22,441 nucleotides of DNA from Nemertoderma westbladi. Its lineage: Eukaryota; Xenacoelomorpha; Nemertodermatida; Nemertodermatidae. Made by a program: the position numbers and the translations under genes. Where the stretch lies: contig JAUCBJ010003831.1 of assembly GCA_032718475.1 (NCBI GenBank), positions 1-22,441 on the forward strand, read 5' to 3'. The notes under the pieces are model-generated. The model was not told where the DNA came from. It did no database searches and saw only the letters and a program-made list of their open reading frames with translations. Positions 8,513-17,860 of the stretch are shown here, piece by piece (positions within the stretch are counted from its first letter, which is position 1; every line of letters begins with the position of its first letter).

Positions 8513-8853
8513 AATTTGAATTTCCCTCCTCCCTAACACGAACTTCGTGTTAGTAAGATGAAGTTCGTCTTAGTAACACGAACTTCGTGTTAGTAAGACG
8601 AAGTTCGTCTTAGTAACACGAACTTCGTGTTAGTAAGTCGAAGTTCGTGTTAGTAAGATGAAGTTCGTGTTAGTAACACGAACTTCGTGTTAGTAAGATG
8701 AAGTTCGTGTTACTAACACGAACTTCGTGTTAGTAACACGAACTTCGTCTTACTAACACGAACTTCGTGTTAGTAAGACGAAGTTCGTGTTAGTAACACG
8801 AAGTTCGTGTTAGAATTTTTTTTTATTTTTAATGTCCCCTTAGGGGCTCCGTA
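8513..8853. repeat. Right terminal inverted repeat with 14 x 20-bp minisatellite
   Basis: This is the inverted counterpart of the left TIR: inner AATTTGAATTTCCCTCCTCC, then 280 bp (8534-8813) of 20-bp units, then an outer arm ending GGGGCTCCGTA. Units alternate between forms with TAACACGAACTTCGTGTTAG and TAAGATGAAGTTCG, so it is more varied than the left arm. The 60-bp length difference from the left TIR equals three units exactly. Confidence 0.92.
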
Positions 8854-8945
8854 CAAACGCTCGTGATTGGCGGTTTCCAATGTGGGAATTTTGAAACTCA
8901 CTATAGTTTTGTATGGTTGTTTAAGTGGTATAGTAAGTATATGCA

Positions 8946-9180
8946 GCACCCTGGTTTAGTGGTGACATTCCTGGTCTCCCAATCATTCCTAGCCCAAACC
9001 TGGCTTTCATCCTTATCTGGTAGATAAATGGGAACTTACTGTGGAAGATCACCTATATTGGTGAACAGGCATTCCTTGGCTTAACAAGCCTAAAAGATTC
9101 TCCCATTCATTAAGTGGTAGTATTCACTTACAACATAAAGTTTATGTTTATTATACTGCGTAATATACTTTATTTTACTT
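8946..9180 (+). repeat. tRNA-derived SINE-like copy 1
   Basis: The head CACCCTGGTTTAGTGGTGAC contains an A-box-like word (TGGTTTAGTGGT), and the body reads CTTTCATCCTTATCTGGTAG then ATAAATGGGAACTTACTG. The same head and body order, diverged, recurs at 13229-13455 (GTGTAGTTGTTAAATCC ... TTTTCATCCTTAAACGGTAG then CTAAATGAG). Two copies sharing a tRNA-like head and a common body suggest a SINE. The ends are not sharply defined. Confidence 0.45.
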
Positions 9181-9321
9181 TAATATCTGTCTGTACAATA
9201 TATTTTCCGTAATTTTTCCTCTATTTTAAACAACAACCGAACAAATACAGAAATGTTGACTGCATTTGTACCGTTATGTAGTCATTTGAATATAGGATCA
9301 GGTGACAAAGTCAGGTGGGAT

Positions 9322-10070
9322 AACTACTACTATAATCGGCCTGCTGCATTGAAACTGCACATTGAGATGCTATGCCAGCTTAACAAAAACATATTCTCAC
9401 CATCATGCAATCCACAATTGACAAGCTCAATTGAGCGTGCATTAAGAATGCTATACCAATCAAAGTTGCACCGCCACAACTCCCTATCCCCCATGAATTT
9501 AAGGAGATTATTCACATTATTCAAAGGCCAGAGTCCTTTAGGAGGCGTTTCACGAAAGTCACGGGCTGTCACCATGCTTATTCACTCCATGAGGACGCCA
9601 AAGCGCAAGATTATGCACTGGCTGGTTCTGACGGCGAAAGCAATGTCCTGCAAAGCAGGGGCGGTTCTGTTTAAGTGTCTAGCTAAGGGAGACTAAACAC
9701 CTCCAAGGTTGTATAGACTGATAGAGGCTACGCTATTGGAGATGTGTTCATTGTACTTGACACAATGAGCTCAACACAGCATTCTTGAGAAAGTGCCATC
9801 CAGAGATTTTGTGTCCTCAGTAGCAGTTAGAGCCCAGCATGGACTCCCGTACAGGATAAGCGTACTGGTACTACTACAGCCATAATAAATAATCGAACCT
9901 TAAGTTTCCGTTTTATTCTATTGGACTTCTAAATCATGTACTGATGTCCAGACTATTTTACGCCGCCCATACCTTCCCCTTACATATCGGAAGGTCTGAA
10001 TTTCGAATCCATAATCCCAAGTACCAGAAGTCATCCACGTGCTCAAGCAAGGCGTCCTTAGAGCTTAAAT
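9322..10070 (-). mobile_element. LINE copy B, decayed 3' fragment
   Basis: This segment aligns by eye along the 3' third of LINE copy A: CGCCACAACTCCCTATC, GCTTATTCACTCCATGAGG, TTATGCACTGGCTGGT, AAAGCAATGTCCTGCAAAGC and CTCAAGCAAGGCGTCC. It starts at the left with an ACTACTACT tail, which is TAG repeats on the minus strand. It has an extra ~110 bp in the 3' UTR shared with copy D, and several frameshifts. It is 5'-truncated near 10070. Confidence 0.8.
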
Positions 10071-10396
10071 GCCCCTTTCAAACAAAGACCATAAAATGAC
10101 CCAAACCACCCGATTAGTAGCCAGCTGCAAATAGGGTGTAAAAATCACGAAAAAAACACCGTAATTATTCGAGGAATCGGAAAAAAAGTGCGTGGTGGCA
10201 TTAACAGAACATCGAAAATGAGCAGTAACATGAACAGAACATAACATCGAAAGTGCGCGGTAACACACAACACCGAAATACCGGTTCGTGGTAATGTAAA
10301 CATGAGTGGGCCTTTCGTGGAGCTGCGAACCAATAAAAAAACAATAATATAAATTATTACAGTATGATACACCATACAAAAATATATAGCCCTATC
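10071..10396. other. Unassigned intergenic sequence
   Basis: About 325 bp between LINE copy B and the fold-back element. Overlapping minus-strand ORFs of about 100 codons exist, but their translations are low-complexity and resemble no family I know. Nothing supportable is seen. Confidence 0.4.
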
Positions 10397-11184
10397 TAGG
10401 GTATTAGTACGTTTGAACGACACTAGCCGAACAAGCTTCAAATCTGATAGAAACTGATATAAATTGGTACCGGTACCGGTACAGCAGTATTGTTCGCCAT
10501 CTTCAGCACAATGCGGACATTGTTTTATACTAATGGGCCTATTACTTTCATTGTTTATTGTGTTATTTATATTGTTACTTTTATTAATTATATTGTTGTA
10601 TTGTATTTATACAAGAGCACTAGGCCTACTATTACTGTATTGGGCCTACTCTGTCTCTGTCATGGCTGAATTTAATTTCATCGAGATCGGTAAACTGATC
10701 GAGACTGGAGGAGTGTGTTATTGAATTTGCGCTATTGAGGAGCTTCTCTCCCGTACTCTACAGTACAACCAAATGGGCAACCAACCCTACGTCTTTGTCT
10801 TTTCCAGGTTGTGCTGCACAATCCCAAGTTGTGCTTGTAATCTCCTTGCTTATTTCAATCATTACTACCGGTAGTAGGCCTACTGAATGTCCACTCATGT
10901 CCAACTACACTGTACGATATGATCTAACCAACCCAAACAGCTCTTTTTGCTTTTCAGGGCCGCCATATCAGCATATGAAATTTACAACCATGTCGCAACA
11001 ACGCTTGCAATCCAATAGGCCTATAGATTATATTAAAATAATAAATTCCCTTCCAAGAACTTAATAAATAATACCTGTGCAATCCTCAAGATTGCTCACA
11101 ATACTGCTATACCGGTACCAGTACCATGATTTATCTGATTTCAGGCTTGTTCGGCTAGTGTCGTTCAAACGTACTAATACCCCT
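10397..11184. mobile_element. Fold-back (inverted-repeat) element of ~790 bp
   Basis: The left end AGGGTATTAGTACGTTTGAA, continuing CGACACTAGCCGAACAAGC, is the reverse complement of the right end (11143-11184), essentially without mismatch for about 38 bp. Similarity then continues with substitutions through CAAATCTGATA and GGTACCGGTACAGCAGTATT-type blocks to about 100 bp on each side. The interior contains TAGGCCTAC words and no convincing gene. I could not fix a target duplication (TATC-like words flank it), so the superfamily is open. Confidence 0.65.
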
Positions 11185-11780
11185 ATCAGCTAGCTCTCAG
11201 CTTACTGTATACCGGTAGGCCTAATTTAAAAAATTTAAATGTTATTTTATAGACTTAGGCCTACTGGTCATTATTCTAGAAATCAGACTTATGATAAATA
11301 AAACTATAGGCCTACTACCGCAACTACCGTTATTTACGAATCTACCAGTACCTACTATCAGACCGTACAGGCAGACTATACGAGAAACACTACGGTACCG
11401 TACTACCGGTACCTAATGAAGTAATGGATATCTGCATTTCGAAAGGGGAATGGTACTGAGTTAGAAAGTTTCACTTTATCGACCCACCAGTACCGGTATC
11501 ATACTAAAACTACAGTAAATGCCTTATGGGTATTGCCTACAATAGTGAATTCCTTGCTTGTGTGCCTGACTGCCTGAATGTGTTGCAACAGAGTCTGTAT
11601 TCAGAAAAATGTTTCACTTTAGGGCCTACCGACTTTCATACTGCTACATGTACAGCCTATTATGATGTCAACGTCTACGAGTCTGCATGTGTAGAACTAT
11701 AGCAGCCAAGTCTGTCTTCAGGAAATGTTTCACTTTCACATTTGCAACCTACAGTATTGCGACCAAGGTCAAACTTGTCA
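11185..11780. other. Intergenic sequence with TAGGCCTAC and CGGTAC words
   Basis: No gene seen. It is rich in TAGGCCTAC-like and ACCGGTAC-like short words. A phrase near CAGAAAAATGTTTCACTTT (11607) recurs as CAGGAAATGTTTCACTTT (about 11720), roughly 112 bp apart, indicating a weak local duplication. Confidence 0.4.
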
Positions 11781-11784
11781 GATA

Positions 11785-11970
11785 TGTGCTAGAATATATC
11801 CTGTGTCTTTGTGGGGTCGGTAATCGCCACTAATCGGTATGCAGTTCTAGTTCCAGTTCTTCCCGCTAAAGGGCGAAATGTATGAAAATGAAAACCTTCT
11901 CCCATTTCCGTCATTTTTAATTAGAATTAAAATTAATTTGAATATTGGCATTGTTTGTACTATTGTATAT
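11785..11970. repeat. Dispersed repeat family, copy 1 (TCTTTGTGGGG motif)
   Basis: The order TCTTTGTGGGGTCGGTAATC, GTATGCAGTTC, AAGGGCGAAATGTATGAAAA, CTCCCATTTCC and AATTTGAATATTGGCAT is shared with sequences at 12740, 20860-20960 and 20985-21200. It is best matched by 21050-21150, where GTATGCAGTTC, AAGGGAAATGTCTGAAAGTG and TTGAAACTTGGCATG keep the same order and spacing. The family is unrecognised. Confidence 0.6.
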
Positions 11971-12009
11971 ACTAAAGCTTATCTAATTTCGTTTTGTTAT
12001 AAGCTTAAT

Positions 12010-12665
12010 CATAATATATAAATTTATATCGCACCCTTTACGTAGTGGTCAAAGGCACACATTACACATAATCTTAAACTTAATAAAAACCAATCACTGT
12101 ATGAACTGAATTAAAAGAGTTAAAAAAATAATTAAAATCACAACTGAAGACATGAGTTTACTTGAGAAACGTGAGATTATAATTCATATTAAAAAGATAT
12201 AATTATAATCATTGGAATTCCATTTTGAATAAATGCGTCTTTAATAGTTTCTTAAATATTTCTATCGAGGGAGATCGGCGAATGTTAATGGGAAGTGAGT
12301 TCCAAATTGTTGGTGCAGCTACCGCGAAAGAACGTTTACCATAGCTTGCAAGATTGAATTTAGGAACGCTAAGAAGGGTCAGTTCAGCGGAACGTAGTTC
12401 ACGTTAGGCCGATGTTGTGAATACATTTATAGGTCATTAGCGCAATCTTGAAATCGATCCGACATAGAATAGGTAGCCAATGTAGCTCTTTCAACACCGG
12501 TGTAATCTGGTCTCTTTTGCGTGTTCCTGTTAGCAGGCGTGCGGCAGAATTCTGGACATAACTGCAACTTTTTAACTACCTTCCAAGGAAGACCATAATT
12601 TAACGCGTTGTTGTAATCTAGTTTGCTAGAGATCAGTACTTGGATTAAAACTTATTATCCGTGCA
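12010..12665 (-). pseudogene. Decayed L2/CR1-type LINE, C-terminal end and 3' tail
   Basis: Minus-strand fragments read SKLDYNNALNYGLPWKVVKK, then after a one-base shift QNSAARLLTGTRKRDQITPV and ELHWLPILCRIDFKIALMTY. After a deletion they read RELRSAELTLLSVPKFNLAS and YGKRSFAVAAPTIWNSLP, ending in KKLLKTHLFKMEFQ and a stop. This is the well-known C-terminal region of L2/CR1-clade reverse transcriptases. The 3' sequence CTACGTAAAGGGTGCGATAT leading to AATTTATATATTAT is the usual tail of such elements. Two frame breaks and a deletion make it dead. Confidence 0.85.
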
Positions 12666-13228
12666 TCTATTATCTATATCTATTATTCGCTGCAACTTGG
12701 TAGATATACATAATAGACCATCCCTAGGACGAGTCTTTGTGGGGACGCTAATCGTTAGTTCTCTAGTCTACCGCTAGTGGGCTGTCAATATACAGATGGA
12801 CTGGAAAGTCTAACCGAATTTAATCCACCCTTTACCGTTAAAGTGCTTAAACTCCTATGCTACGGCCAATGGAAGCTAATGTATCATACTTATATTTAAA
12901 AAAGGAATATCACAAGTATTATTAGGTAACTCACTAAGTCGCCCATGTGAGGAATACCAGGATTTCACTTTTCGGTCGACTTTTTATTGGAATTTTATAT
13001 AAAGATTTGTCATTTTTTTTAATTTATCTTTTAAGTGTTTTATAGCGCTTATTTCTGTCTTATAACCTATACATATACTAATTCGTTTATTGTTTTGGTT
13101 AGATTCAGCCCTTCTGTAACCTGTGTTTTTGGTGAAAACCTAGTATTCTTCACATGGGGGTAACTGCAAAGTGAAATATATAATAATAATAATAATAATA
13201 ATAGCAGAAAGTCTTATATTCTTCACAT
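12666..13228. other. Intergenic: dispersed repeat copy 2 and AAT microsatellite
   Basis: A second copy of the TCTTTGTGGGGACGCTAATC motif lies near 12739-12760. An (AAT)n microsatellite of about eight units lies near 13180-13202. The phrase TATTCTTCACATGGG occurs at about 13143 and again at about 13217. No gene is seen. Confidence 0.5.
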
Positions 13229-13455
13229 GGGCCCACTAAGTCACATCTTGTGTAGTTGTTAAATCCGTTGCCTTCAATTCACATGTATCCAGGAGGTCGT
13301 GGGTCCTGGACTACTGGGGCGCTTTTCATCCTTAAACGGTAGCTAAATGAGTAAACCAGTTTCCCATGGGAGTATAGTTCCGGGTGGACCACACTGGAAA
13401 TAAGTTATCAGACTTTGTGCGTAATAATACCTGGCACAACGGCCGAAGAAAACTT
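13229..13455 (+). repeat. tRNA-derived SINE-like copy 2
   Basis: An A-box-like stretch (GTGTAGTTGTTAAATCCG) is followed by a B-box-like stretch (GGTCGTGGGTCCTGGAC), then GGGGCGCTTTTCATCCTTAA and GGTAGCTAAATGAG. It shares head and body order with 8946-9180. It ends near an A/T-rich tail with ACTTTACTTTACTATA. Confidence 0.5.
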
Positions 13456-13539
13456 TACTTTACTATAATAGCAGTATGACAGATAAATATATCAATTTTT
13501 AGTAATAAAAAAAAGTAATAGCGATTGCGGGTTCCTGGT

Positions 13540-13611
13540 GGTTCTATGGTGTAATGGCTAGCACTCAGGACTCTGAATCCTGCAATCCGAGTTCGAATCT
13601 CGGTAGAACCT
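13540..13611 (+). tRNA. trnQ-CUG: tRNA-Gln (anticodon CTG)
   Basis: The sequence folds with all stems perfect: acceptor GGTTCTA/TAGAACC (13540-13546, 13604-13610), anticodon stem CAGGA/TCCTG, loop CTCTGAA with anticodon CTG at 13573-13575, and T stem CCGAG/CTCGG around TTCGAAT. It is near identical to animal nuclear tRNA-Gln(CTG). Internal A box (TGGTGTAATGG) and B box (AGTTCGAATCT) are intact, there is no intron, and CCA is not encoded, as in eukaryotes. T at 13611 is the discriminator base. Confidence 0.97.
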
Positions 13612-13616
13612 GTTGC

Positions 13617-13621
13617 TTTTT
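13617..13621 (+). terminator. RNA polymerase III terminator (T5)
   Basis: TTTTT begins six bases after the tRNA end, the usual pol III stop signal. This supports an expressed tRNA gene. Confidence 0.8.
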
Positions 13622-13774
13622 GCCATCTTCTCAATTTCTGGTGGCCTCCAGTGTTGTATTATTTATCCCCAAGCAACTTTTCTTTATAATAATAGATATC
13701 ATATTTTACGCGATGGAGCGCTATTTCTTCATCATAACTTTTTATGTAATTACAATCACGCAGCTAAGCATGTA

Positions 13775-13960
13775 ATCTGGCCTACTAAGTGGACATAGCT
13801 CACAGCATGAGCACTTTTGCTACCCCACCCCTACCTGGCCGGTACTCACACAATAGATTAGGCTACACTAGCAATACTAGGTTATCAGTTCGATCCCACC
13901 TGGATGTCATTGCCGACTTTGCAAAGCTGTGCCCATCAAAAGTTATAATAATATATTATG
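13775..13960 (+). repeat. tRNA-like SINE candidate (different head)
   Basis: It contains a near-consensus B box (AGTTCGATCCC, 13887-13897) preceded about 80 bp earlier by an A-box-like stretch (ATAGCTCACAGCATGAGC). The spacing is longer than in a real tRNA and no cloverleaf forms. This fits a tRNA-derived SINE or pseudo-tRNA, ending in an AT-rich tail (TTATAATAATATATTAT). Confidence 0.4.
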
Positions 13961-14283
13961 TCATGTTTAAATTTTATAATAAATAAAAATATGCTACTAT
14001 GGAAAATGTTCTACACCAGTTAAGTCAGATATGGAGTAGACATCTTAGATTATGTAGCCTATACCACGGTCTTGGATCTGAGTATATCGTCTACCCGCTT
14101 ATCCCGTATCTTCATCTGTTGGTGCTGGGTGAAGTCTCATCTCACTGCTTACTGTATACAGGTAAACAGTTAAATAATCTATTCGGCTTCTAGACAGCCG
14201 ATAACTTATAACCCTTCGGATGAATTCATTAATTTTAACCCACAAACCACCCCATTCTTCCTCCAAAAAATTATAATGTTTAG

Positions 14284-14329
14284 CCATGGAATACTAAATA
14301 TAGATATATCTATATTTAGTAATCCATGG
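14284..14329. repeat. 46-bp near-perfect palindrome
   Basis: CCATGGAATACTAAATATAG is mirrored, around a central ATAT at 14305-14308, by the complementary arm ending ATCCATGG. Only one base pair of 23 mismatches (14291/14322). It can form a cruciform or a stable RNA hairpin. No associated gene is seen. Confidence 0.85.
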
Positions 14330-14339
14330 TTTAGCGGAA

Positions 14340-14847
14340 AAATATACGTTATAATGTTTAACAGTTACAGTATATGATTTTTGATTTCTAAAAGATATTG
14401 ATGATAAGTTCGCATTATATAATTCCTTGCGTTTTGATTTCTATGCATGCTATTCATGTACAGTGCATGATATACATACAATTACTATGCATTACTGTAG
14501 TAGTTACATTATTATTGAGTGTTTATTGTAGGGTCCATATCGTGGGTAATCTGGTAAAACCCCTTAAGGCGATTTTTGGCCATTTTCAGGTTTTTGGTGA
14601 TTCTGGTACCTTAGATTGATATCCAATGCTTAGACTGATAAAACCCCGTAAATGCCTGTTTGCCACAATATGATAGGATAATTGGCCTTGAAATAATTAA
14701 TGGAGTGAATTTTAAATAGGTCTACGGTAATAGTATTAGAATGAATAGGTTGCCTACTCAACACCTCACAGTATATTTAAATAGCTGGAAATTTGTAAAG
14801 CTTATTTTAACCTTTGGCGAAAATCTGGGGGTGGGGGGATCCATTTA
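14340..14847. other. Intergenic sequence
   Basis: No gene seen. CTGGTAAAACCCCTTAAGG (14550) and CTGATAAAACCCCGTAAATG (14634) share a core that also appears at about 17960 (CTGATAAAACCCCACATG), suggesting another small dispersed repeat. Confidence 0.35.
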
Positions 14848-15076
14848 CACTACTACTACTACTAGTATCGGCACGCTGCATTGCAGGTGCTTTTTAAGAA
14901 TGCTGTGCCGGCTGCTTGTCCACCTAAATTGCGCCGCCACAACTCCCTATCACCCATGACATTTGCTATATCATCCGCATCTCCAAGGCCAGTGTCCTTT
15001 GAGATGCGTCACAAGAAAGTCATGGGCTGTCCACCATGCTTATTCGCTCCATGAGACTGCCAAATTACAAGATTAT
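14848..15076 (-). mobile_element. LINE copy C, 3' fragment
   Basis: It starts on the left with an ACTACTACTACTACTAG tail (TAG repeats on the minus strand), then matches the 3' end of copy A closely: CTGCATTGCAGGTGC, AAGAATGCTGTGCCGGC, CACAACTCCCTATCACCC and CATGGGCTGTCCACCATGC. It breaks off within CAAGATTAT at 15076. It is very close to copy A, so it is a recent relative. Confidence 0.85.
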
Positions 15077-15132
15077 TTACAAGTCTATTGGTCCATTTAC
15101 AAGTTAATTTATAGAACTGTAGATATCCTCTA

Positions 15133-15582
15133 GTAGTGAGTGTAGCTGAAGATGTTCAACCAGTAGTGAATGCAGCTGAAGATGTTTAACCAGTACTGAG
15201 TGTAACTGGAGATGTCCAACCGGTAGTGGGTGTAGCTGGAGATGTTCAACCGGTGGTGAGTGTAGTTGACGATGTTCAACCTGTACTGAGTGTAACTGGA
15301 GATGTTCAACTGGTAGTGAGAGTAACTGGAGATGTTCAACCGGTAGTGAGTGTAGCTGGAGATGTTCAACCGGTAGTGAGTGTAGCTGAAGATGTTCAAC
15401 CAGTACTGAGTGTAACTGGAGATGTTCAACTGGTAGTGAGTGTAACTGGAGATGTTCAACCGGTAGTGTGTGTAGCTGGAGATGTTCAACCTGTAGTGAG
15501 TATTGCTGGAGATGTTCAACCAGTAGTGAGTGTAACTGACGATGTTCAATCTGTTGTAAGTGTAGCTGAAGATGTTCAACAA
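15133..15582 (+). repeat. 30-bp coding minisatellite, 15 units
   Basis: The unit encodes V-V-S-V-A/T-G/E-D-V-Q-P (10 residues) and repeats 15 times without indels. Substitutions cluster at A/T, G/E/D and V/L positions. Unit 2 carries TAA (15187-15189) where the others have CAA. Two further units resume after the LINE at 16950. Keeping the exact 30-bp length points to past selection on a protein frame. Confidence 0.9.
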
Positions 15583-15596
15583 GTAATGGAGATGAT

Positions 15597-16949
15597 TTGG
15601 GTTCCGTATAAAGGTCGTGGGACCATGTTGCTCATGTTCACTTAGAAGGATAATTGAAGAGTTGTCAAAAAAGATAGACAGACATCTTGATGTTATCTTT
15701 GTTGACTTCTTCAAGGCCTTTGATTAAGTCTCGGACTCACGTATGTTCAGCATACTTTCATTATATGCGATTCCTTATGGAATTATTGCAGCAATCAGAT
15801 TAGTAAGATGGTTCGAAGACATTTGTACAATAAATTGTTGCTATGCTACTATTGTTGACGGTGACACAGAACCATTCGAAATGTTATGGGTAGTCCTCCA
15901 GGTTGACACACTTGCGCCATTCTTGTTCATAATTGTGGTTGACTATGTTCTACTAATGTCCTTAAATCATCATAATGATGATGAGGTGATGGTAACTCCA
16001 CATACTGGCTCCAGAAGTCGAGGAAATCCTGCCAAGTACCTAATTGATCTAGACTTTGCTGGTGACTTAGGAGTACTCTCAGAATTACTAGAGGGAGCCG
16101 AACAGCTCCTCAGCTCATTCGAACAGGCTGCTTCAAGTGTTGGTCTTTTTGTTAACTCCAAGAAGGCCAAAATTTTAACAGTTAATTTTGAAAGTCCTCA
16201 GGAAAAATCTGATCGTATGTGCATATGCTCAAGGAATGGTAGGCCTATGCCTGTGCATATGGACGAATTCTGTTACTTGGGATCATGGATCCGGAAGTCA
16301 GGTGAGGATCTTCGATAAGTAAGGGGAAGGCATGGGCAGCCTTGAATAGGCTTTCCAGGATTTGGAAGTCACAGATAATTAATCGGAAACTTAAGGTCCG
16401 ATTGTTTAGAGCAGCAGTAGTCCCAGTACTCCTTATGGGAGATCATGCTGGACTTTAACTGCTGAGGAGACCAAATCTCTGGATGGCACATTCACAAGAA
16501 TGCTACGCAGGGTTCATTGTGTCAAGTACAATGCACACATCTCCAACCAGACACTATATAACATTATTGGAGGTGTCTCATTGGTTCCCCTAAGCTTGAC
16601 ATTTGAACAAAGCCGCCTCCGCTTTGCAGGAGATTGTTTTCGCAGTGAGGACCAGCCTGTGCCGTGCACAGTCTTGTGCTTTGGCAGCCCCATGGAGAAA
16701 ATAAGCATGGTGGACAGCCCGTGACTTTTGTGAGACGCCTCTTAAAGGACACTGGTTTTGTAGATGCGAATAGTCTCGCGAAAGTCATGGGGGATAGGGA
16801 GTTGTGGCGGTGAATCTTTGTTGCCGGCATAGCATTCATAATGCACCCTCCATTGGGCTTGTCAATTGTGGATTGCATGGTGGTAGCAAAATATTATTGT
16901 TAGGCCAGCATCTTAACGGCCAGTTTCAATGCAGCAGGCCGATTATAGG
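15597..16949 (+). mobile_element. LINE copy D, degenerate, inserted in the repeat array
   Basis: It opens with GGGTTCCGTATAAAGGTCGT, matching the NGFRKGRG region of copy A, and runs through VIFVDFFKAFD (followed by a stop), a TVDGDTEPFEMLW-like block, a GDLGVLSE block (FAGD instead of FADD), and the C-terminal IGGVSLVP region. It ends GCAGCAGGCCGATTATAG. Several frameshifts and stops are present. Its 3' UTR carries the longer form shared with copy B. No clear target duplication was found, perhaps because the target is itself repetitive. Confidence 0.82.
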
Positions 16950-17343
16950 GTTTAGCTGGAGATGTTCAATCAGTAGAGAGTGTAGCTGAAGATGTTCATG
17001 GTGAAGCAATGACAAATCGAGATTTATCTGTTTTATAAGTCTGCAATAACAATATCAGAGATGATGATGGAACAGGACTTCAGCCGGTAATTGTAGAAAG
17101 TGTTGAGCCAATAATAATTGGGAAGGGATTGTTTTATCTCTTAGGCCTACGGATTCTCTTAGCATCGATCTTGAGTATAATACTCTACCGGATCCTATGG
17201 CAATCAATATGCGGGGTAAACGACGAGCAATCAATGCTAACGGAAGATGGTGAACATGAACAGCCTGAACATGGCAGGATGACCACGATCCAGACAGCGC
17301 AAACAGTTATAAAAATAGGGAGTCTGGGCTGACCCATGGAATA

Positions 17344-17860
17344 AAACGAAATCTAAAGGTTCGATTCTCTTTAGAGCAGCAGTATTCGTACATGGGAGTC
17401 TATGCTGGCTTCTAACTGCATAGACCAAATCTCTGGATGGCACTTTCACAAGAATGATGCGCCGGGTTCATTGTGTCAAGTACAATGAACACATCTCCAA
17501 TCAGACTCTATTCAACATTGGAGGAAAAATCCATTAGTCTTCCTTAGCTTGACACTTGACCTAAACCGCCTCCGCTTTGCAGGACATTGATTTCGCCGTG
17601 ACGACCAGCCAGTGCATAATATTGTGCTTTGGCGAATAAATAAACATGGTGGACAGCTCATGCCTTTCTTGTGACGCCTGTTAAAGGCGTATCTAAACAC
17701 CGGCCTTGAAGATGCGGATGATCTAGCAAATGTCATGGGTGGTAGGGAGATGTGACAGCGCAATTTTGTTGACAAGCCGGCACAGCATTATTAATATATA
17801 TGTAATAAATAATAATGCAGTTTCAATGCAGCATGCTGATAGTAGAAGTAGTAATTATAA
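17344..17860 (+). mobile_element. LINE copy E, decayed 3' fragment
   Basis: It starts at AAACGAAATCTAAAGGTTCG (the KLKVRLFRAAV region), continues through ACCAAATCTCTGGATGGCAC, TTGTGTCAAGTACAATG and CTCCGCTTTGCAGGACATTG, and ends GCAGCATGCTGATAGTAG plus AAGTAGTA, a TAG-type tail. It is 5'-truncated immediately after the stop codon of the membrane-protein remnant. Multiple indels make it non-functional. Confidence 0.82.

Larger units (their letters stand above)
4240..8853. mobile_element. DNA transposon with DDE integrase and long minisatellite TIRs (IS3EU-like?)
   Basis: The outer termini are inverted copies beginning TACGGAGCCCCTAAGG. They are flanked by a perfect 6-bp direct repeat CAAACG (4234-4239 and 8854-8859). 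The TIRs are 401 bp (4240-4640) and 341 bp (8513-8853). Inside are a plus-strand SAM-like ORF, a minus-strand DDE transposase with one stop codon, and a later 2-kb LINE insertion (4679-6669). Without the LINE the element is about 2.6 kb. A 6-bp duplication and an rve-type DDE protein suggest the eukaryotic IS3-like group (IS3EU), but I recall that family only roughly and the superfamily name is tentative. It lies about 300 bp upstream of the PRDM9-like start codon. Confidence 0.8.
15133..17332 (+). pseudogene. Broken gene for a repeat-bearing single-pass membrane protein
   Basis: This is the join of the 30-bp coding repeats (15133-15596), a LINE insertion (15597-16949), and a continuing coding stretch (16950-17332). 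After the LINE, GDVQSVESVAEDV repeats lead into HGEAMTNRDLSVL, a TAA (17036-17038), then in the same frame DDDGTGLQPVIVESVEPI, a strongly hydrophobic segment GLFYLLGLRILLASILSIIL (a likely transmembrane helix, from about 17126), and a polar tail ending IKIGSLG and TGA. The match of frame and of the QPVIVESVEP phrase to the repeats argues for one former protein with a repeat ectodomain, membrane anchor and short tail. No family is recognised. Stops in unit 2 and at 17036 plus the LINE make it dead, unless short exons are spliced. Upstream exons are not seen. Confidence 0.5.

Noticed and set aside
10464-11064. Two plus-strand ORFs of 86 and 109 codons
   Set aside because: They lie inside the fold-back element, have low-complexity hydrophobic or mixed composition and no family pattern. 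Probably chance.
13554-13798. Overlapping plus-strand ORFs starting inside the tRNA
   Set aside because: They begin within tRNA-Gln and run into AT-rich flank with no domain or codon pattern.
15130-15714. 194-codon minus-strand ORF of HYRLNISSYT repeats
   Set aside because: A stop-free 30-bp unit is open on both strands. Only the plus frame is continued after the LINE into a membrane segment, and the minus ORF runs into LINE antisense.
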